A DNA stretch of 64,000 nt, from NCBI RefSeq assembly GCF_000018025.1, contig NC_009831.1, positions 3,534,001-3,598,000 of the forward strand, given 5' to 3'. The notes beneath the pieces were generated by a model that was not told the DNA's origin, searched no databases, and was given only the letters and a program-made list of their open reading frames with translations. Numbering within the stretch: the stretch's first letter is position 1; each line of letters starts with the position of its first letter. Of this stretch, positions 9,723 to 18,959 are shown one piece after another. This DNA comes from Shewanella sediminis HAW-EB3. GTDB taxonomy: Bacteria > Pseudomonadota > Gammaproteobacteria > Enterobacterales > Shewanellaceae. The position numbers were made by a program, and so were the translations under genes.

Positions 9723-10709
9723 TTACCCTTTATACTCGACAACTTGCTGATCGATGGAGCCAAAAATAGTCTTTTGGTTATCATCCAGCATCTCAATACG
9801 TACACGATCGCCAAATTTCATAAATGAGGTCGTTGGCTTGCCTTCGGCTATCGTTTCCAACATTCGCGTTTCGGCTAAACAACTTGAACCGGCACTGCGG
9901 TCATAATTGGAGATAGTACCTGAACCTATGATGGCACCGGCGCCTAAGGGGCGAGTTTTGGCCACATGAGAGACTAGTTGGCTGAAGTTAAACGTCATAT
10001 CGACGCCAGCATTAGGGCGACCGAAGAGGGACTCATTCAGATGGGTGATTAAAGGTAGATGTACCTTAGAGTCTTCCCAGCGCGCACCCAGCTCTTCCGG
10101 TGTCACCGCGACCGGAGAGAAGCTGCTCGACGGTTTGGCTTGATAGAAACCAAACCCTTTCGCTAACTCACCCGGAATTAGGTTACGCAGCGAAACATCA
10201 TTGACAAGCATTAACAGTTTAATGTGCTTTTCGGCATTCTGCGTTGTAACGCCCATAGGCACATCATCGGTGACCACCGCGATTTCAGACTCAAAATCGA
10301 TGCCCCACTCTTCACTCGCCAATGGGATATCGGCCTTAGGCGCGATAAAACAGTCGGAGCCACCTTGATAAACTAAAGGATCGGTCCAGAATGTCTCTGG
10401 CATCTGTGCGCCCCTGGCCTTACGTACGAGTTCGACGTGATTGACATAGGCACTACCGTCAGCCCATTGATAGGCGCGCGGCAGAGGAGACAAACACTTC
10501 GCTTCATCAAAATCGACAGCACTGTCAATCAAACCGTCATTTAACGCTTCATACAACTCTTGCAGTTGTGGCTGAAGCAGCTCCCATGTATCGAGCAACT
10601 GCTGCATGGTATGGGCAATGGCGGGGACAGCCACAGCTTTAGATAGATCTTTACTCACTAACATCAACTGACCGTCGCGACGACCATTGTTATAACTGGC
10701 TAACTTCAT
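9723..10709 (-). CDS. fahA: Fumarylacetoacetate hydrolase family protein (fumarylacetoacetase)
   Basis: About 328 residues. It hydrolyses fumarylacetoacetate to fumarate and acetoacetate, the last step of tyrosine degradation. The FAH fold is recognised by MKLASYNNGRRDGQLMLVS at the start, the metal-binding region DFESEIAVV, then VSLRNLIPGELAKGFGFYQAKPSS, and GAGAIIGSGTISN near the C-terminus. The ATG at 10709 has an AGGAG-type site; the in-frame extension to 10814 has neither a site nor conservation. A TyrR-type box lies about 140-155 bp upstream. maiA follows directly. Confidence 0.92.
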   Translation of the reverse strand: MKLASYNNGRRDGQLMLVSKDLSKAVAVPAIAHTMQQLLDTWELLQPQLQELYEALNDGLIDSAVDFDEAKCLSPLPRAYQWADGSAYVNHVELVRKARGAQMPETFWTDPLVYQGGSDCFIAPKADIPLASEEWGIDFESEIAVVTDDVPMGVTTQNAEKHIKLLMLVNDVSLRNLIPGELAKGFGFYQAKPSSSFSPVAVTPEELGARWEDSKVHLPLITHLNESLFGRPNAGVDMTFNFSQLVSHVAKTRPLGAGAIIGSGTISNYDRSAGSSCLAETRMLETIAEGKPTTSFMKFGDRVRIEMLDDNQKTIFGSIDQQVVEYKG

Positions 10710-10845
10710 ACCTGCTCCTGTCCAAAATCTCACCAGACAACAATTTTTATCTCTCTGCTGGTGGTATCGGTATAGAAATACATTAAGCATAGACAGATAG
10801 GAATAGTGTGACATGAATCACGCTCGACTCCATGAAGCACTAAAA

Positions 10846-10863
10846 CGTAAATAAACAGTTACA
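10846..10863 (-). promoter_or_regulatory. TyrR/PhhR-type operator upstream of fahA-maiA
   Basis: CGTAAA-N6-GTTACA matches the TyrR consensus TGTAAA-N6-TTTACA at 10 of 12 arm positions. It lies in the 238-bp gap between the tyrR stop and the fahA start. Since a TyrR-family regulator gene is adjacent and fahA-maiA are aromatic catabolism genes, this is a plausible operator. It was recognised by eye only. Confidence 0.55.
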
Positions 10864-10947
10864 CTCTATCTATGCGGCTCAAACTTGGGCTTTTCACACT
10901 GAAACTGATGAAAAACCCGGCATTGTTGTGGCAACAAGCTTTTACAT

Positions 10948-12486
10948 CTATTTTTGCTTGCTGATCTTATATTCTCGCAATTTATTGGCAATCGCCGTAT
11001 GGGATACGCCTAGCTTCTTGGCTAACTGACGTGTACTTGGGTAAGCCGGATACAGCCTTCTCAGCAGGCTCGATTCGAACTGCTTCATGGCTTGATCTAA
11101 GCTTCCTTCGAATTGGTGATCGAAATAACCGAATCCTTCGGCGTAGGAGGGAAGCTTCAGCTGCTCCACAGATAACTCGGCAGATCCATCCCACATGGAT
11201 ACCGCCCGAAAGATGGCATTTTTAAGCTGCCTGACATTACCGGGCCAGGCATAGTTGAGCAGATGTTCACGACACTGGGCCGAAATACGTCTGATTGGGA
11301 TCGACAGTTGTTGACTGTAATGTTCTAAAAACATTTCGGTTAAGGGGATGACATCGACTTTTCGTTCCCGAAGCGATGGCAGATGGAAGCTCAATACATG
11401 AATACGATAGTAGAGATCTTCTCTGAACTCTCCCGTTTGGCACAGTTCGGCGAGGTTTTTCTGAGTCGAACAGATGATCCTGACATCGGCCCTAACCTCT
11501 CTATCCTCTCCCAAGCGTCTGAAGGTGCCATCCTGCAGTAAACGCAGTAACTTTACCTGGGCAGATTTTGACATCTCGGCAATCTCATCGAGAAAAACCG
11601 TTCCGCCTTTGCCCTCCTCGAAGAAGCCCCTCTTGACTATCTCTCCGTTGCTAACAAAGCCAAAGAGCTCCTCCTCTGCGGCGCTGTCTGGTAAGGCGGC
11701 GCAATTAATCGCAATGAAGGGGTGTTCTCTACGCATGCTGGCATCATGACACGCTCGTGCCATCAGCTCTTTCCCCGTTCCGGTTTCACCGGTAATAAGC
11801 AAAGGGGCATCGAGTTGCGCCATGCGCCTGGCCTGAACCAGAACTTCTTTCATCTTGTCACTGGTGGCCAGTACGCTTTCAAAGCCCGTTGTTTGACTCT
11901 GTAAAGCGTTAAACTGCTTACCGACCCTGGCGGGTGATTTAAGTGAGACGACGGCGCCGGCAAGAATGGATTTATCACTCTCATCCGGGAGATAAATAGG
12001 CAACATCTCAGCCAAATATTCATTTTGACCTATGTTGACGCGCGTCGCTTGGGCAAGCACTAAGGTTTCACTTAGCCAACGACTGAAATTGAAGCCCTGA
12101 ACCCAATGGTTGAGTGGCTCATCGAGTATTTCATGCTCGCTCATGCCCACGGTCATAAGAGCGGACTCATTAACGATCCGAACGCGCCCTTTCACATCGA
12201 TAGAAAACACCGAGTCTGGCAGTGTTTTTAAAAGTGTTTTCAAGGCGTAGTGCTCTTGCTCCGATGGCATAAAGGAGACGGTACGGACATCATGAACGCC
12301 TTCAACCTTTCTGATCGAGGGCAACAATTCACTGAGCGTATCGAAATTAACCTCAGCAAATTGCAGATAGAGAAACCCCTGATTACTGGCATCGATAGCA
12401 ATCAAGTTAATGCCATAACCTTCCAAGACCATCAAAATATCTTTCGCCAGACCAACACGGTCCAAGCAACATACTTCAAGACGCAT
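10948..12486 (-). CDS. tyrR: TyrR/PhhR-family transcriptional regulator of aromatic amino acid metabolism
   Basis: 512 residues, almost the E. coli TyrR length. Order: N-terminal ACT domain (MRLEVCCLDRVGLAKDIL, about 1-75), PAS domain (about 78-190), AAA+ domain with Walker A GETGTGKE and Walker B GGTVFLDEIAEM, and a C-terminal helix-turn-helix (STRQLAKKLGVSHTAIANKL). The sigma-54 contact motif GAFTGA is missing; the equivalent stretch reads LFGFVSNGEIVKRGFFEEG. This matches TyrR, which acts on sigma-70 promoters. I chose the ATG at 12486, where the ACT domain begins, over a longer 32-residue extension. Its position between phhB and fahA suggests local control of the pathway. Confidence 0.93.
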   Translation of the reverse strand: MRLEVCCLDRVGLAKDILMVLEGYGINLIAIDASNQGFLYLQFAEVNFDTLSELLPSIRKVEGVHDVRTVSFMPSEQEHYALKTLLKTLPDSVFSIDVKGRVRIVNESALMTVGMSEHEILDEPLNHWVQGFNFSRWLSETLVLAQATRVNIGQNEYLAEMLPIYLPDESDKSILAGAVVSLKSPARVGKQFNALQSQTTGFESVLATSDKMKEVLVQARRMAQLDAPLLITGETGTGKELMARACHDASMRREHPFIAINCAALPDSAAEEELFGFVSNGEIVKRGFFEEGKGGTVFLDEIAEMSKSAQVKLLRLLQDGTFRRLGEDREVRADVRIICSTQKNLAELCQTGEFREDLYYRIHVLSFHLPSLRERKVDVIPLTEMFLEHYSQQLSIPIRRISAQCREHLLNYAWPGNVRQLKNAIFRAVSMWDGSAELSVEQLKLPSYAEGFGYFDHQFEGSLDQAMKQFESSLLRRLYPAYPSTRQLAKKLGVSHTAIANKLREYKISKQK

Positions 12487-12714
12487 ACTGTAATATTTCC
12501 CTTTATTAAGAGTATTGTTTTTAGGCTCTGACTCTGAACTCTCATATGCGAAGAATAAAAACGGCAAAGAGAAAGACAGCAACTCAGGCGCTTATACCCT
12601 AGAAGGTTATGATTATTGTGGCAAGTCTTGTTTACAGCAGAATGGGTTTAAGTTGAAATTACCAGCAGGCTTGTTAGAGTTAACCTACTGATAATCAAAG
12701 TTTAAGCTTTAAGT

Positions 12715-13047
12715 TTACAACTGGTCGGTCTTGGCCGCCATAATGAAGTCGTTACGGTGAAGTCCTTTAACAGAATGAGACCACCATGTCACCGTGACTT
12801 TGCCCCACTCGGTTAGGATCCCCGGATGGTGAAAATCGGCTTCGGCGAGATCGGCAAGTTTATTGGTAAACTCCATCGCCAATTTGAAATTTTTAAACTT
12901 ATATACCCGCTCCAGCTGCATAACTCCATCACGCACTTCAACGCCCCAATCGGGGATCATACGGATCAGTTCGGCAAGTTCACTATCGGTCACTTTAGGG
13001 GCGTCAGCCTGACAGGCTTCACACTTCATATCGGCTAATTTTGTCAT
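12715..13047 (-). CDS. phhB: Pterin-4a-carbinolamine dehydratase
   Basis: 110 residues. It dehydrates 4a-hydroxytetrahydrobiopterin, regenerating the pterin cofactor used by phenylalanine hydroxylase. The family signature is visible in the middle and C-terminal half: [24 protein letters not shown] followed by [19 protein letters not shown], with the paired histidines FHHP and the WWSH histidine. The N-terminus carries CEACQAD, as in many bacterial homologues. It begins 59 bp after phhA, with an AAGGAATTAAG ribosome site, and shares its transcript. Confidence 0.93.
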   Translation of the reverse strand: MTKLADMKCEACQADAPKVTDSELAELIRMIPDWGVEVRDGVMQLERVYKFKNFKLAMEFTNKLADLAEADFHHPGILTEWGKVTVTWWSHSVKGLHRNDFIMAAKTDQL

Positions 13048-13106
13048 CTTAATTCCTTTACTAACTTACTTTAGTTATCGTTTTAGTTGTTGTTTTATTA
13101 GCAGCA

Positions 13107-13904
13107 TTAGCTCGCTTTAGACTTAGGTTCAAAAAGCGGTTCAAATAATCCGATTTTCTTAGCCTCACGCACGCCAGCCATGATATCCATCTTAACGATT
13201 TCATCGAGGAACCCTATGCTCTCTATGGCGTAGTAGACAGGCTGCATAATATCGATACGGTAAGGCGTCCTCAGAACATCTATCAGGTTAAAGGGTCTTA
13301 TCTGTGGCTTATCACCCATTGCATATTGAGTCTCACCGGGTGAGCTTAAAATGCCTCCACCGTAGATCTGCAGTGAGCCATCTTTAGCTTGAAGCAGTCC
13401 AAACTCTACGGTAAACCAATACAACCTTGCCAGAAAAACCCTATCCTCTTTACTGGCCGCCAATCCAAGCTGGCCATAGGCGTGAGAAAATCGAGCAAAA
13501 GAGGGGTTAGTCAACAGTGGGCAATGACCAAATACTTCATGAAATATATCGGGCTCTCTCAGGTAGTCGAACTCCTCTTTGCTGCGTATGAAGGTCGCAA
13601 CGGGGAACTCCCTGTTAGCCAGCAGCTCAAAAAAACGCTCGAAAGAGATCAGTGCCGGCACTGCAGACGTTTTCCAGCCACCGGTCTCTAAGAGCACGTT
13701 ATCAATGTCGGTTAGCTGAGGTATCTTATCACCCGATAAGCCCAGGTCTTTCAACCCCTGACGGTATTCAGCGCAGGCATATTGAGACAAATTACCCACT
13801 TGCCTCGAATACAACTCTTGCCAGATATCATGCTCTTCTTGTGGATAATGAATGTGACCGTTTGCATCAGGCTGCCGGGCCACATACTCAGTTATTTTAC
13901 TCAT
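13107..13904 (-). CDS. phhA: Phenylalanine 4-monooxygenase
   Basis: A 265-residue bacterial aromatic amino acid hydroxylase that converts phenylalanine to tyrosine with tetrahydropterin and O2. The non-haem iron ligands are visible in PDIFHEVFGHCPLL (two His, five residues apart), with the carboxylate in the FTVEFGLL segment. The conserved YGGGILSSPGET loop follows. Only the catalytic domain is present, with no eukaryotic-type regulatory domain, which is normal for bacteria. It is the first gene of the catabolic block. A TyrR-type box lies about 105-120 bp upstream. hpd and hmgA, needed to complete the pathway to homogentisate, are not in this window. Confidence 0.95.
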   Translation of the reverse strand: MSKITEYVARQPDANGHIHYPQEEHDIWQELYSRQVGNLSQYACAEYRQGLKDLGLSGDKIPQLTDIDNVLLETGGWKTSAVPALISFERFFELLANREFPVATFIRSKEEFDYLREPDIFHEVFGHCPLLTNPSFARFSHAYGQLGLAASKEDRVFLARLYWFTVEFGLLQAKDGSLQIYGGGILSSPGETQYAMGDKPQIRPFNLIDVLRTPYRIDIMQPVYYAIESIGFLDEIVKMDIMAGVREAKKIGLFEPLFEPKSKAS

Positions 13905-14007
13905 AGTATGTTTTAATCATTTATGGATCCCATATTCATACTTGACCAAACCGAGGTTTTTGTTAACTCCATCACAGTTTATTTTCTGCCCTTTAAAACC
14001 CCTTGAG

Positions 14008-14025
14008 TGTAACAATTTGCTTACA
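14008..14025 (-). promoter_or_regulatory. TyrR/PhhR-type operator upstream of phhA
   Basis: TGTAAC-N6-CTTACA, a near-palindrome with 10 of 12 arm positions of the TyrR consensus TGTAAA-N6-TTTACA. It lies in the 296-bp divergent gap between phhA (minus) and galU (plus). The other contents of this gap are AT-rich promoter-like sequence. Confidence 0.6.
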
Positions 14026-14200
14026 AGTGGTTTTGGCAACATGGTAAGTACCTTAAAAAACAATCAATTACCTCGTCACCATTTATTGACGAAAACTGGC
14101 TGAGTATTCAAATTTTAGGTAAGTTCACTATTAACATGGCTTTTCCGTGTTAATTTATTAAAATATGTCTATTGAGCTTTAAGTGTATGAAAGGGAAAGA

Positions 14201-15121
14201 ATGAAATCACATAGAATTCGTAAAGCCGTTATCCCCGTTGCGGGACTGGGAACAAGGATGCTTCCGGCCACTAAAGCTATTCCCAAAGAGATGCTGCCAG
14301 TCGTCGATAAACCCTTGATACAGTATGTTGTTAATGAAGCCATTGCGGCCGGTATCAATGAGATAGTATTAGTTACCCATGCCAGTAAAAACCCCATAGA
14401 AAACCATTTCGACACGAGTTTTGAGCTCGAAGCTCAGCTAGAGCGCCGTGTTAAACGTCAGCTACTCTCAGAGGTTCAATCCATTTGCCCCAAAGGAGTT
14501 ACGGTTATCAGCGTGCGTCAATCTCAGGCTAAGGGCTTAGGACACGCCATTTTATGTGCCAAATCCGTCGTAGGCGAGGCTCCCTTTGCCGTGTTACTGC
14601 CGGATGTCATCGTCGATGAAGCCAGTTGCAACCTCAATAGAGACAATCTGGCAGAGATGGTCAAGCTGTTTGAGCAAACAGATACCGGACAGATAATGGT
14701 GGAAGGCGTGCCGGAAGATCAGGTTAACCAATATGGTATCGCCGATGTTAACGGGCTAGAACTTCAACCCGGAGAGTCTAAGCCATTGGTTCAACTGGTA
14801 GAAAAACCCAGTATAGATGAGGCACCATCAAACCTTTCCGTTGTGGGCCGTTACATATTACCCGCAGATATCTGGCCACTATTGGCTAAGACGCCCGCCG
14901 GAGCCGGCGATGAGATACAGTTAACCGATGCCATCGCCATGATGATGGAGAAGAAGACGGTTAATGCCTACTACATGAAAGGTAAGAGCCACGACTGCGG
15001 TAATAAGCAAGGTTATATGCAAGCCAGCGTCGAACACGCCCTGCGTCATAAAGAGATTGGAACTGATTTCAAAAATTACCTGAGAAAGCTGGTAGAAGAC
15101 TTCGATAAGGATATGAATTAA
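14201..15121 (+). CDS. galU: UTP-glucose-1-phosphate uridylyltransferase
   Basis: 306 residues. It makes UDP-glucose from UTP and glucose-1-phosphate. The nucleotidyltransferase motif [24 protein letters not shown] sits at residues ~8-31, and the C-terminal half has VGRYILP and [12 protein letters not shown], both typical of GalU. The ATG at 14201 has AAGGGAAAG upstream; a start at 14183 adds six non-conserved residues. Its stop overlaps the galE start by one base, so the two are translationally coupled and supply UDP-glucose and UDP-galactose for the nearby glycan genes. Confidence 0.95.
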   Translation: MKSHRIRKAVIPVAGLGTRMLPATKAIPKEMLPVVDKPLIQYVVNEAIAAGINEIVLVTHASKNPIENHFDTSFELEAQLERRVKRQLLSEVQSICPKGVTVISVRQSQAKGLGHAILCAKSVVGEAPFAVLLPDVIVDEASCNLNRDNLAEMVKLFEQTDTGQIMVEGVPEDQVNQYGIADVNGLELQPGESKPLVQLVEKPSIDEAPSNLSVVGRYILPADIWPLLAKTPAGAGDEIQLTDAIAMMMEKKTVNAYYMKGKSHDCGNKQGYMQASVEHALRHKEIGTDFKNYLRKLVEDFDKDMN

Positions 15122-16134
15122 TGACCATATTAGTCACAGGTGGTGCGGGATATATTGGTAGCCATACGGTGGTTGAGCTTTTAAACGCAGGCCAGAAAGT
15201 TGTCATCGTCGATAACCTTGTCAATTCGAGTATCGAAGCTCTAAATAGAGTAGAGAGTATCACCGGAAAGTCGGTGACCTTCTATCAGGGAGATGTACTC
15301 AACAAGGCACTGCTTCAGAAGGTATTCAGCGATCACCAGATCCATTCCGTCATCCATTTTGCAGGCCTTAAAGCCGTAGGTGAATCAGTCGCCCAGCCAC
15401 TGAAATATTATGAAAATAATGTCACCGGCACTCTGGTGCTCTGTGAAGTCATGGCCGAACACGGCATCAAGAACTTAGTATTCAGCTCTTCGGCTACCGT
15501 TTATGGCGATCCTGCAAGTTTGCCTATTACAGAAGATTTCCCTACGGGCGCAACTAACCCTTATGGCCAGTCAAAACTCATGGTTGAACAGATCTTACAT
15601 GATCTTAATCATGCCGATCCCAGCTGGAATATTGCACGCTTGCGTTACTTTAACCCGGTAGGCGCTCATGTGAGTGGCCGCATCGGCGAAGACCCTAACG
15701 ATATTCCCAATAACCTGATGCCCTTTATTGCTCAGGTGGCCGTGGGTAAAAGAGAAAAATTGAGCGTATTTGGTGGAGATTACCCCACTCATGATGGCAC
15801 GGGTGTACGTGATTATATTCATGTTGTCGATCTCGCTACCGGTCATTTGAGAGCCCTTGAAAAACTCAATACAAAACCAGGTTTGGTCACCTATAACTTA
15901 GGAACAGGTCAAGGATATAGTGTTCTCGATATGATCAAGGCTTTCGAGAAAGCCTGCGGAAAGTCGATTCCATATCAAATTGTCGAGCGCCGTCCCGGAG
16001 ACATTGCCGCCTGTTACGCAGCGCCTCAAAAAGCGAAAACCGAATTAGGCTGGCAAGCAACTCATACGCTGGAAGATATGGCAAATAGTAGCTGGAAATG
16101 GCAATCGACTAACCCTAATGGGTATTCGAGCTAA
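15121..16134 (+). CDS. galE: UDP-glucose 4-epimerase
   Basis: 337 residues of the extended short-chain dehydrogenase family, interconverting UDP-glucose and UDP-galactose with bound NAD. The Rossmann motif GGAGYIGSH is at residues 7-15, the catalytic Ser-x-x and YGQSK (Tyr-x-x-x-Lys) lie near 124-156, and RYFNPVGAH with [11 protein letters not shown] is the GalE substrate region. The ATG overlaps the galU stop (TAATG). A REP palindrome follows 56 bp after the stop. Confidence 0.95.
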   Translation: MTILVTGGAGYIGSHTVVELLNAGQKVVIVDNLVNSSIEALNRVESITGKSVTFYQGDVLNKALLQKVFSDHQIHSVIHFAGLKAVGESVAQPLKYYENNVTGTLVLCEVMAEHGIKNLVFSSSATVYGDPASLPITEDFPTGATNPYGQSKLMVEQILHDLNHADPSWNIARLRYFNPVGAHVSGRIGEDPNDIPNNLMPFIAQVAVGKREKLSVFGGDYPTHDGTGVRDYIHVVDLATGHLRALEKLNTKPGLVTYNLGTGQGYSVLDMIKAFEKACGKSIPYQIVERRPGDIAACYAAPQKAKTELGWQATHTLEDMANSSWKWQSTNPNGYSS

Positions 16135-16189
16135 GACAAGTTAGGTTATAGATTTAAAAAAAAGGATCTGGAAGTCTACAGCTATCCAC

Positions 16190-16214
16190 GTAGGAGCGGC
16201 TTTAGCCGCGAATG
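16190..16214 (+). repeat. Single REP element downstream of galE
   Basis: GTAGGAGCGGCTTTAGCCGCG contains the stem GCGGC-TTTA-GCCGC and belongs to the palindromic family repeated many times between 21 and 57 kb. It lies between galE and napF and may act as an mRNA-stabilising or terminating hairpin for galUE. Confidence 0.8.
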
Positions 16215-16252
16215 CTTGAGGAGCACCAGGCCCTTCTTTTAAGAGATAAAAA

Positions 16253-16741
16253 ATGAGTGATATAAACCAGAGTCGCCGTCGACTGTTTAGCCGAAGAAAA
16301 TCAAATGCAATCAGGCCCCCGTGGAGCAGACAGGATATCGAATTTACCGATATCTGCACCCGTTGCGACAAATGCATTCAGACCTGTGAAACAAAAATTA
16401 TTTTCAAGGGCGATGGCGGGTTTCCCGAAGTCAACTTCTCCATCGATGAATGCACCTTTTGCCAGAAGTGCGTCGAGGCATGCCCCGAGCCATTGTTTAC
16501 AGCTACAGATGACTCCCCATGGCAAATAGCGGCCACAATTAATGATACTTGTCTCGCCCTTAATGAGATCTGGTGTCAGAGCTGTAAAGATGCGTGCGAC
16601 CCACGAGCCATCAGTTTTATCCCCGCTATTGGTAAAGCCCCTCAACCACAGATAGATACCGATATCTGCAACGGTTGCGGTGCCTGTGTAGCCCCCTGTC
16701 CCAGTCATTCAATTACCCTACTTGATAAGAAAAAGCTGTGA
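16253..16741 (+). CDS. napF: NapF-like ferredoxin-type protein
   Basis: 162 residues with three cysteine clusters: CTRCDKCIQTCE (~40), CTFCQKCVEACP (~70) plus CQSCKDACDP (~108), and CNGCGACVAPCP (~138). This is the NapF pattern of [4Fe-4S] sites. The arginine-rich N-terminus (QSRRRLFSRRK) is typical of NapF and is not a cleaved Tat signal. NapF is a cytoplasmic iron-sulfur protein thought to help mature or energise periplasmic nitrate reductase NapA. No other nap genes are here, so it is an orphan copy and its partner is unknown. Confidence 0.88.
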   Translation: MSDINQSRRRLFSRRKSNAIRPPWSRQDIEFTDICTRCDKCIQTCETKIIFKGDGGFPEVNFSIDECTFCQKCVEACPEPLFTATDDSPWQIAATINDTCLALNEIWCQSCKDACDPRAISFIPAIGKAPQPQIDTDICNGCGACVAPCPSHSITLLDKKKL

Positions 16742-16883
16742 TCTTTAGCGAAATAACACAAGAAATAGAGCCAAAATAATGACATTAAAGTGCCAAATAT
16801 TAGTGGTTTTTTTATTGTTAAATTAGGGTTACTATCTGAATATCTCGAAGTCTGCGATAGACAATTTTATTCGGAAAAAAGAT

Positions 16884-17279
16884 ATGTTCGGAAAAAAGAA
16901 AGCATCAGGGCTCACCTTTGTCGCCCCAGGTACCAAATTATCCGGTGAAAGCCATTTTGCCGGAGAGGCGTTAATCGGTGGTGAGGTCTTCGGTAAGATA
17001 AGCTCAACGGGTAAAATCACGATCGAAATAGATGGTTATGTGGATGGCGAGCTCAACTGTGACGAATTAAAAGTTGCGGGACACTTCAAAGGAAAACTGA
17101 AGTGCGGCAAGCTTAACATCACCAGTACAGGCACTGTCGAAGGTGAATTGGCTTGCGAATCAATGGAGATCTTCGAAGGTGGACAATTTATCGGTATTCG
17201 GGTCAAAGAAGATATTGCACTACTCAATAACTTTGACTCACAACAGGCAGAGATTGAAGGTGAATTGCAAACGGGCTAA
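16884..17279 (+). CDS. Bactofilin (polymer-forming cytoskeletal protein)
   Basis: 131 residues. The core (about 15-115) is a run of short hydrophobic/glycine repeats such as GESHFAGEALIGGEVFGKISSTGKITIEIDG cut into ~18-residue turns, the right-handed beta-helix of bactofilins, which self-assemble into filaments and scaffold cell-wall or stalk enzymes. The N-terminal MFGKKK basic patch could bind membrane. It lies alone between napF and a convergent DUF2982 gene. No adjacent peptidoglycan hydrolase (often present) is seen. Confidence 0.88.
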   Translation: MFGKKKASGLTFVAPGTKLSGESHFAGEALIGGEVFGKISSTGKITIEIDGYVDGELNCDELKVAGHFKGKLKCGKLNITSTGTVEGELACESMEIFEGGQFIGIRVKEDIALLNNFDSQQAEIEGELQTG

Positions 17280-17441
17280 CTTCGTTCTTCATTCTGATTC
17301 AAACACTTGAATGTTATTTACTCTGCCTTACAGAGAAAAATTCTGTGAACAGAAAGCAGCGAACAAGGACGTTCAAACATTCTCCTAAACCATTCACCCA
17401 AAACATGCCCTAAACTATTAACCCAAAACACTCGGCTCAAT

Positions 17442-18119
17442 CTAATCCCCAACCTGCCGAACCCGCAATAGATACTCCCGAAGTAAGCGAACAAACTCAT
17501 CCGATGTTCTGTCTAAACAATCGACAGGAATGTAGATATGGTAGCCTAAATTTTTGCTGAGCATTTCACAGCGATGACCGAACATAGCCAGCACACCTCG
17601 ATAACGCTCTTCGTTTACGACTAAGGGGGTAAACTCAGAGTTCATATAGGACTCCAACTCTTCCAGATTCTCATCTAACGTGACTGCCGACATGAGTAAG
17701 GGTCTCTGCTCTGTAAGCAGCCCGGTTGCGAGTCGCCCGGGAATAATATCTAAAACCGGATTGATCTGTTTGAGCTTTATTCCGATAAAGGGCAGCTCAA
17801 TCATCTCTATGCCATCCACGCCCTTTGGAATATCGAAACGCTGAACATTATCCCAACCAATAAACAGGCTCCCCCGTCTATGATGGTAAAAAAGCCCTTC
17901 TTGATTCAGCTCTACACTTACCTCGGGCTCGATCAGCTTAGATATCCCCAGTACTGCAGATATCGCCCCCAAAGCAAAACAGAGCATACCGGGAGCAAAT
18001 AACCCGGAGGAAGAGAGAAACATACCAAACCCGAGAAACAGCCCCAACATCCCAAGAAATGTTAAGGTTAAAGCATTTCGCTTAGTACTCGAGCGAATTT
18101 GTACGACTTGTATATTCAA
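17442..18119 (-). CDS. DUF2982-like membrane protein
   Basis: 225 residues. Two hydrophobic segments (about 18-38 and 42-60) are followed by a soluble domain with a PH-like pattern (SVELNQEGLFYHHRRGSLFIGWDNVQRF). I recall this as the DUF2982 family found in Shewanella and relatives; function unknown. The start is probably TTG, with AGGA six bases upstream. It lies upstream of no obvious partner, convergent with the bactofilin gene and parallel to the ElyC-like gene. Confidence 0.65.
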   Translation of the reverse strand: MNIQVVQIRSSTKRNALTLTFLGMLGLFLGFGMFLSSSGLFAPGMLCFALGAISAVLGISKLIEPEVSVELNQEGLFYHHRRGSLFIGWDNVQRFDIPKGVDGIEMIELPFIGIKLKQINPVLDIIPGRLATGLLTEQRPLLMSAVTLDENLEELESYMNSEFTPLVVNEERYRGVLAMFGHRCEMLSKNLGYHIYIPVDCLDRTSDEFVRLLREYLLRVRQVGD

Positions 18120-18165
18120 GGGTGATCCTAAATCTTTGCTTTTATCGATCGACTATCTGAGAGTT

Positions 18166-18921
18166 TTAATTAGACAGTTCGATATCTCTGTGATGCTTTA
18201 TCTGAAACCAAAGCTTGCCAACGTATTCATGTATCGCTCTTTGAGAAGACCACAAGTTATGTGCATCCAGTCGCCACCAATAGCCTTCTCTGGTTATAAA
18301 ATCTGTCGGAGCCGCTTGTGGCGTTAACCCAATATTTGCAAATGTCGACATAGATCTGGGCATATGGCTGGCTGAAGTGACCAACCTAAAGGGAACATTA
18401 CCGATTTCCCATTTCATAAATTGTGCCTCTTCGATGGTGTCCTTTGCCAGCGGGAAGGTGATAATACGGTTTTTAGGGATACCCAGCTCTACTGCAGCTG
18501 CAGCCATCACCTCAGCATGAGAATGTAATCCGGTACCGCCATTCCAACCACTAAATACTAACTTACAGTCTCTCCCAAGATTAAACTGGCGCATCCCTTC
18601 ACTTAATCTGGCGAGCGCCGTAGATGAAAGCTGCTGAATGGCCGTTCCAGATATCGAATCATCATGACCACTGCCCAAAACCATAACCAAACAGGCATCG
18701 GCAATAGGAGCACTATTAACCTGATATTGACTCTCCAGCGGGGAGCTCAGAAAATTACTGCCAGGGGTACTACTGAGAAATACCAGTAACACAATAGCAA
18801 CTGACAGGATTGAACGAACTAACTTCCTGTTGCGTAATATCAAGAGCGCAAATAACAGTAATAGCACCAACAGAGGCACAGGCATAAAGAGCTGAGAAAT
18901 TATTTTTTTTAGCCAAAACAT
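18166..18921 (-). CDS. ElyC/SanA/YdcF-family (DUF218) membrane protein
   Basis: About 251 residues with two N-terminal membrane helices (about 12-30 and 35-55) and a DUF218 domain: ACLVMVLGSGHDDS, LVFSGWNGGTG, AKDTIEEAQF and RLVTSASHMPRSM are the conserved family blocks. E. coli ElyC acts in envelope integrity and peptidoglycan/lipid-carrier homeostasis at low temperature; the enzymatic activity is unsettled. The ATG at 18921 is preferred to an upstream TTG. Its gene lies 38 bp downstream of mak in the same direction. Confidence 0.85.
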   Translation of the reverse strand: MFWLKKIISQLFMPVPLLVLLLLFALLILRNRKLVRSILSVAIVLLVFLSSTPGSNFLSSPLESQYQVNSAPIADACLVMVLGSGHDDSISGTAIQQLSSTALARLSEGMRQFNLGRDCKLVFSGWNGGTGLHSHAEVMAAAAVELGIPKNRIITFPLAKDTIEEAQFMKWEIGNVPFRLVTSASHMPRSMSTFANIGLTPQAAPTDFITREGYWWRLDAHNLWSSQRAIHEYVGKLWFQIKHHRDIELSN

Positions 18922-18959
18922 CGCAATCAAAGTCCATTTTTAGATTATCGCAAGCTAGT

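Noticed and set aside
12250..12531. Plus-strand open frame opposite the tyrR 5' end
   Set aside because: Antisense to the ACT/PAS region of tyrR; no ribosome site or family resemblance.
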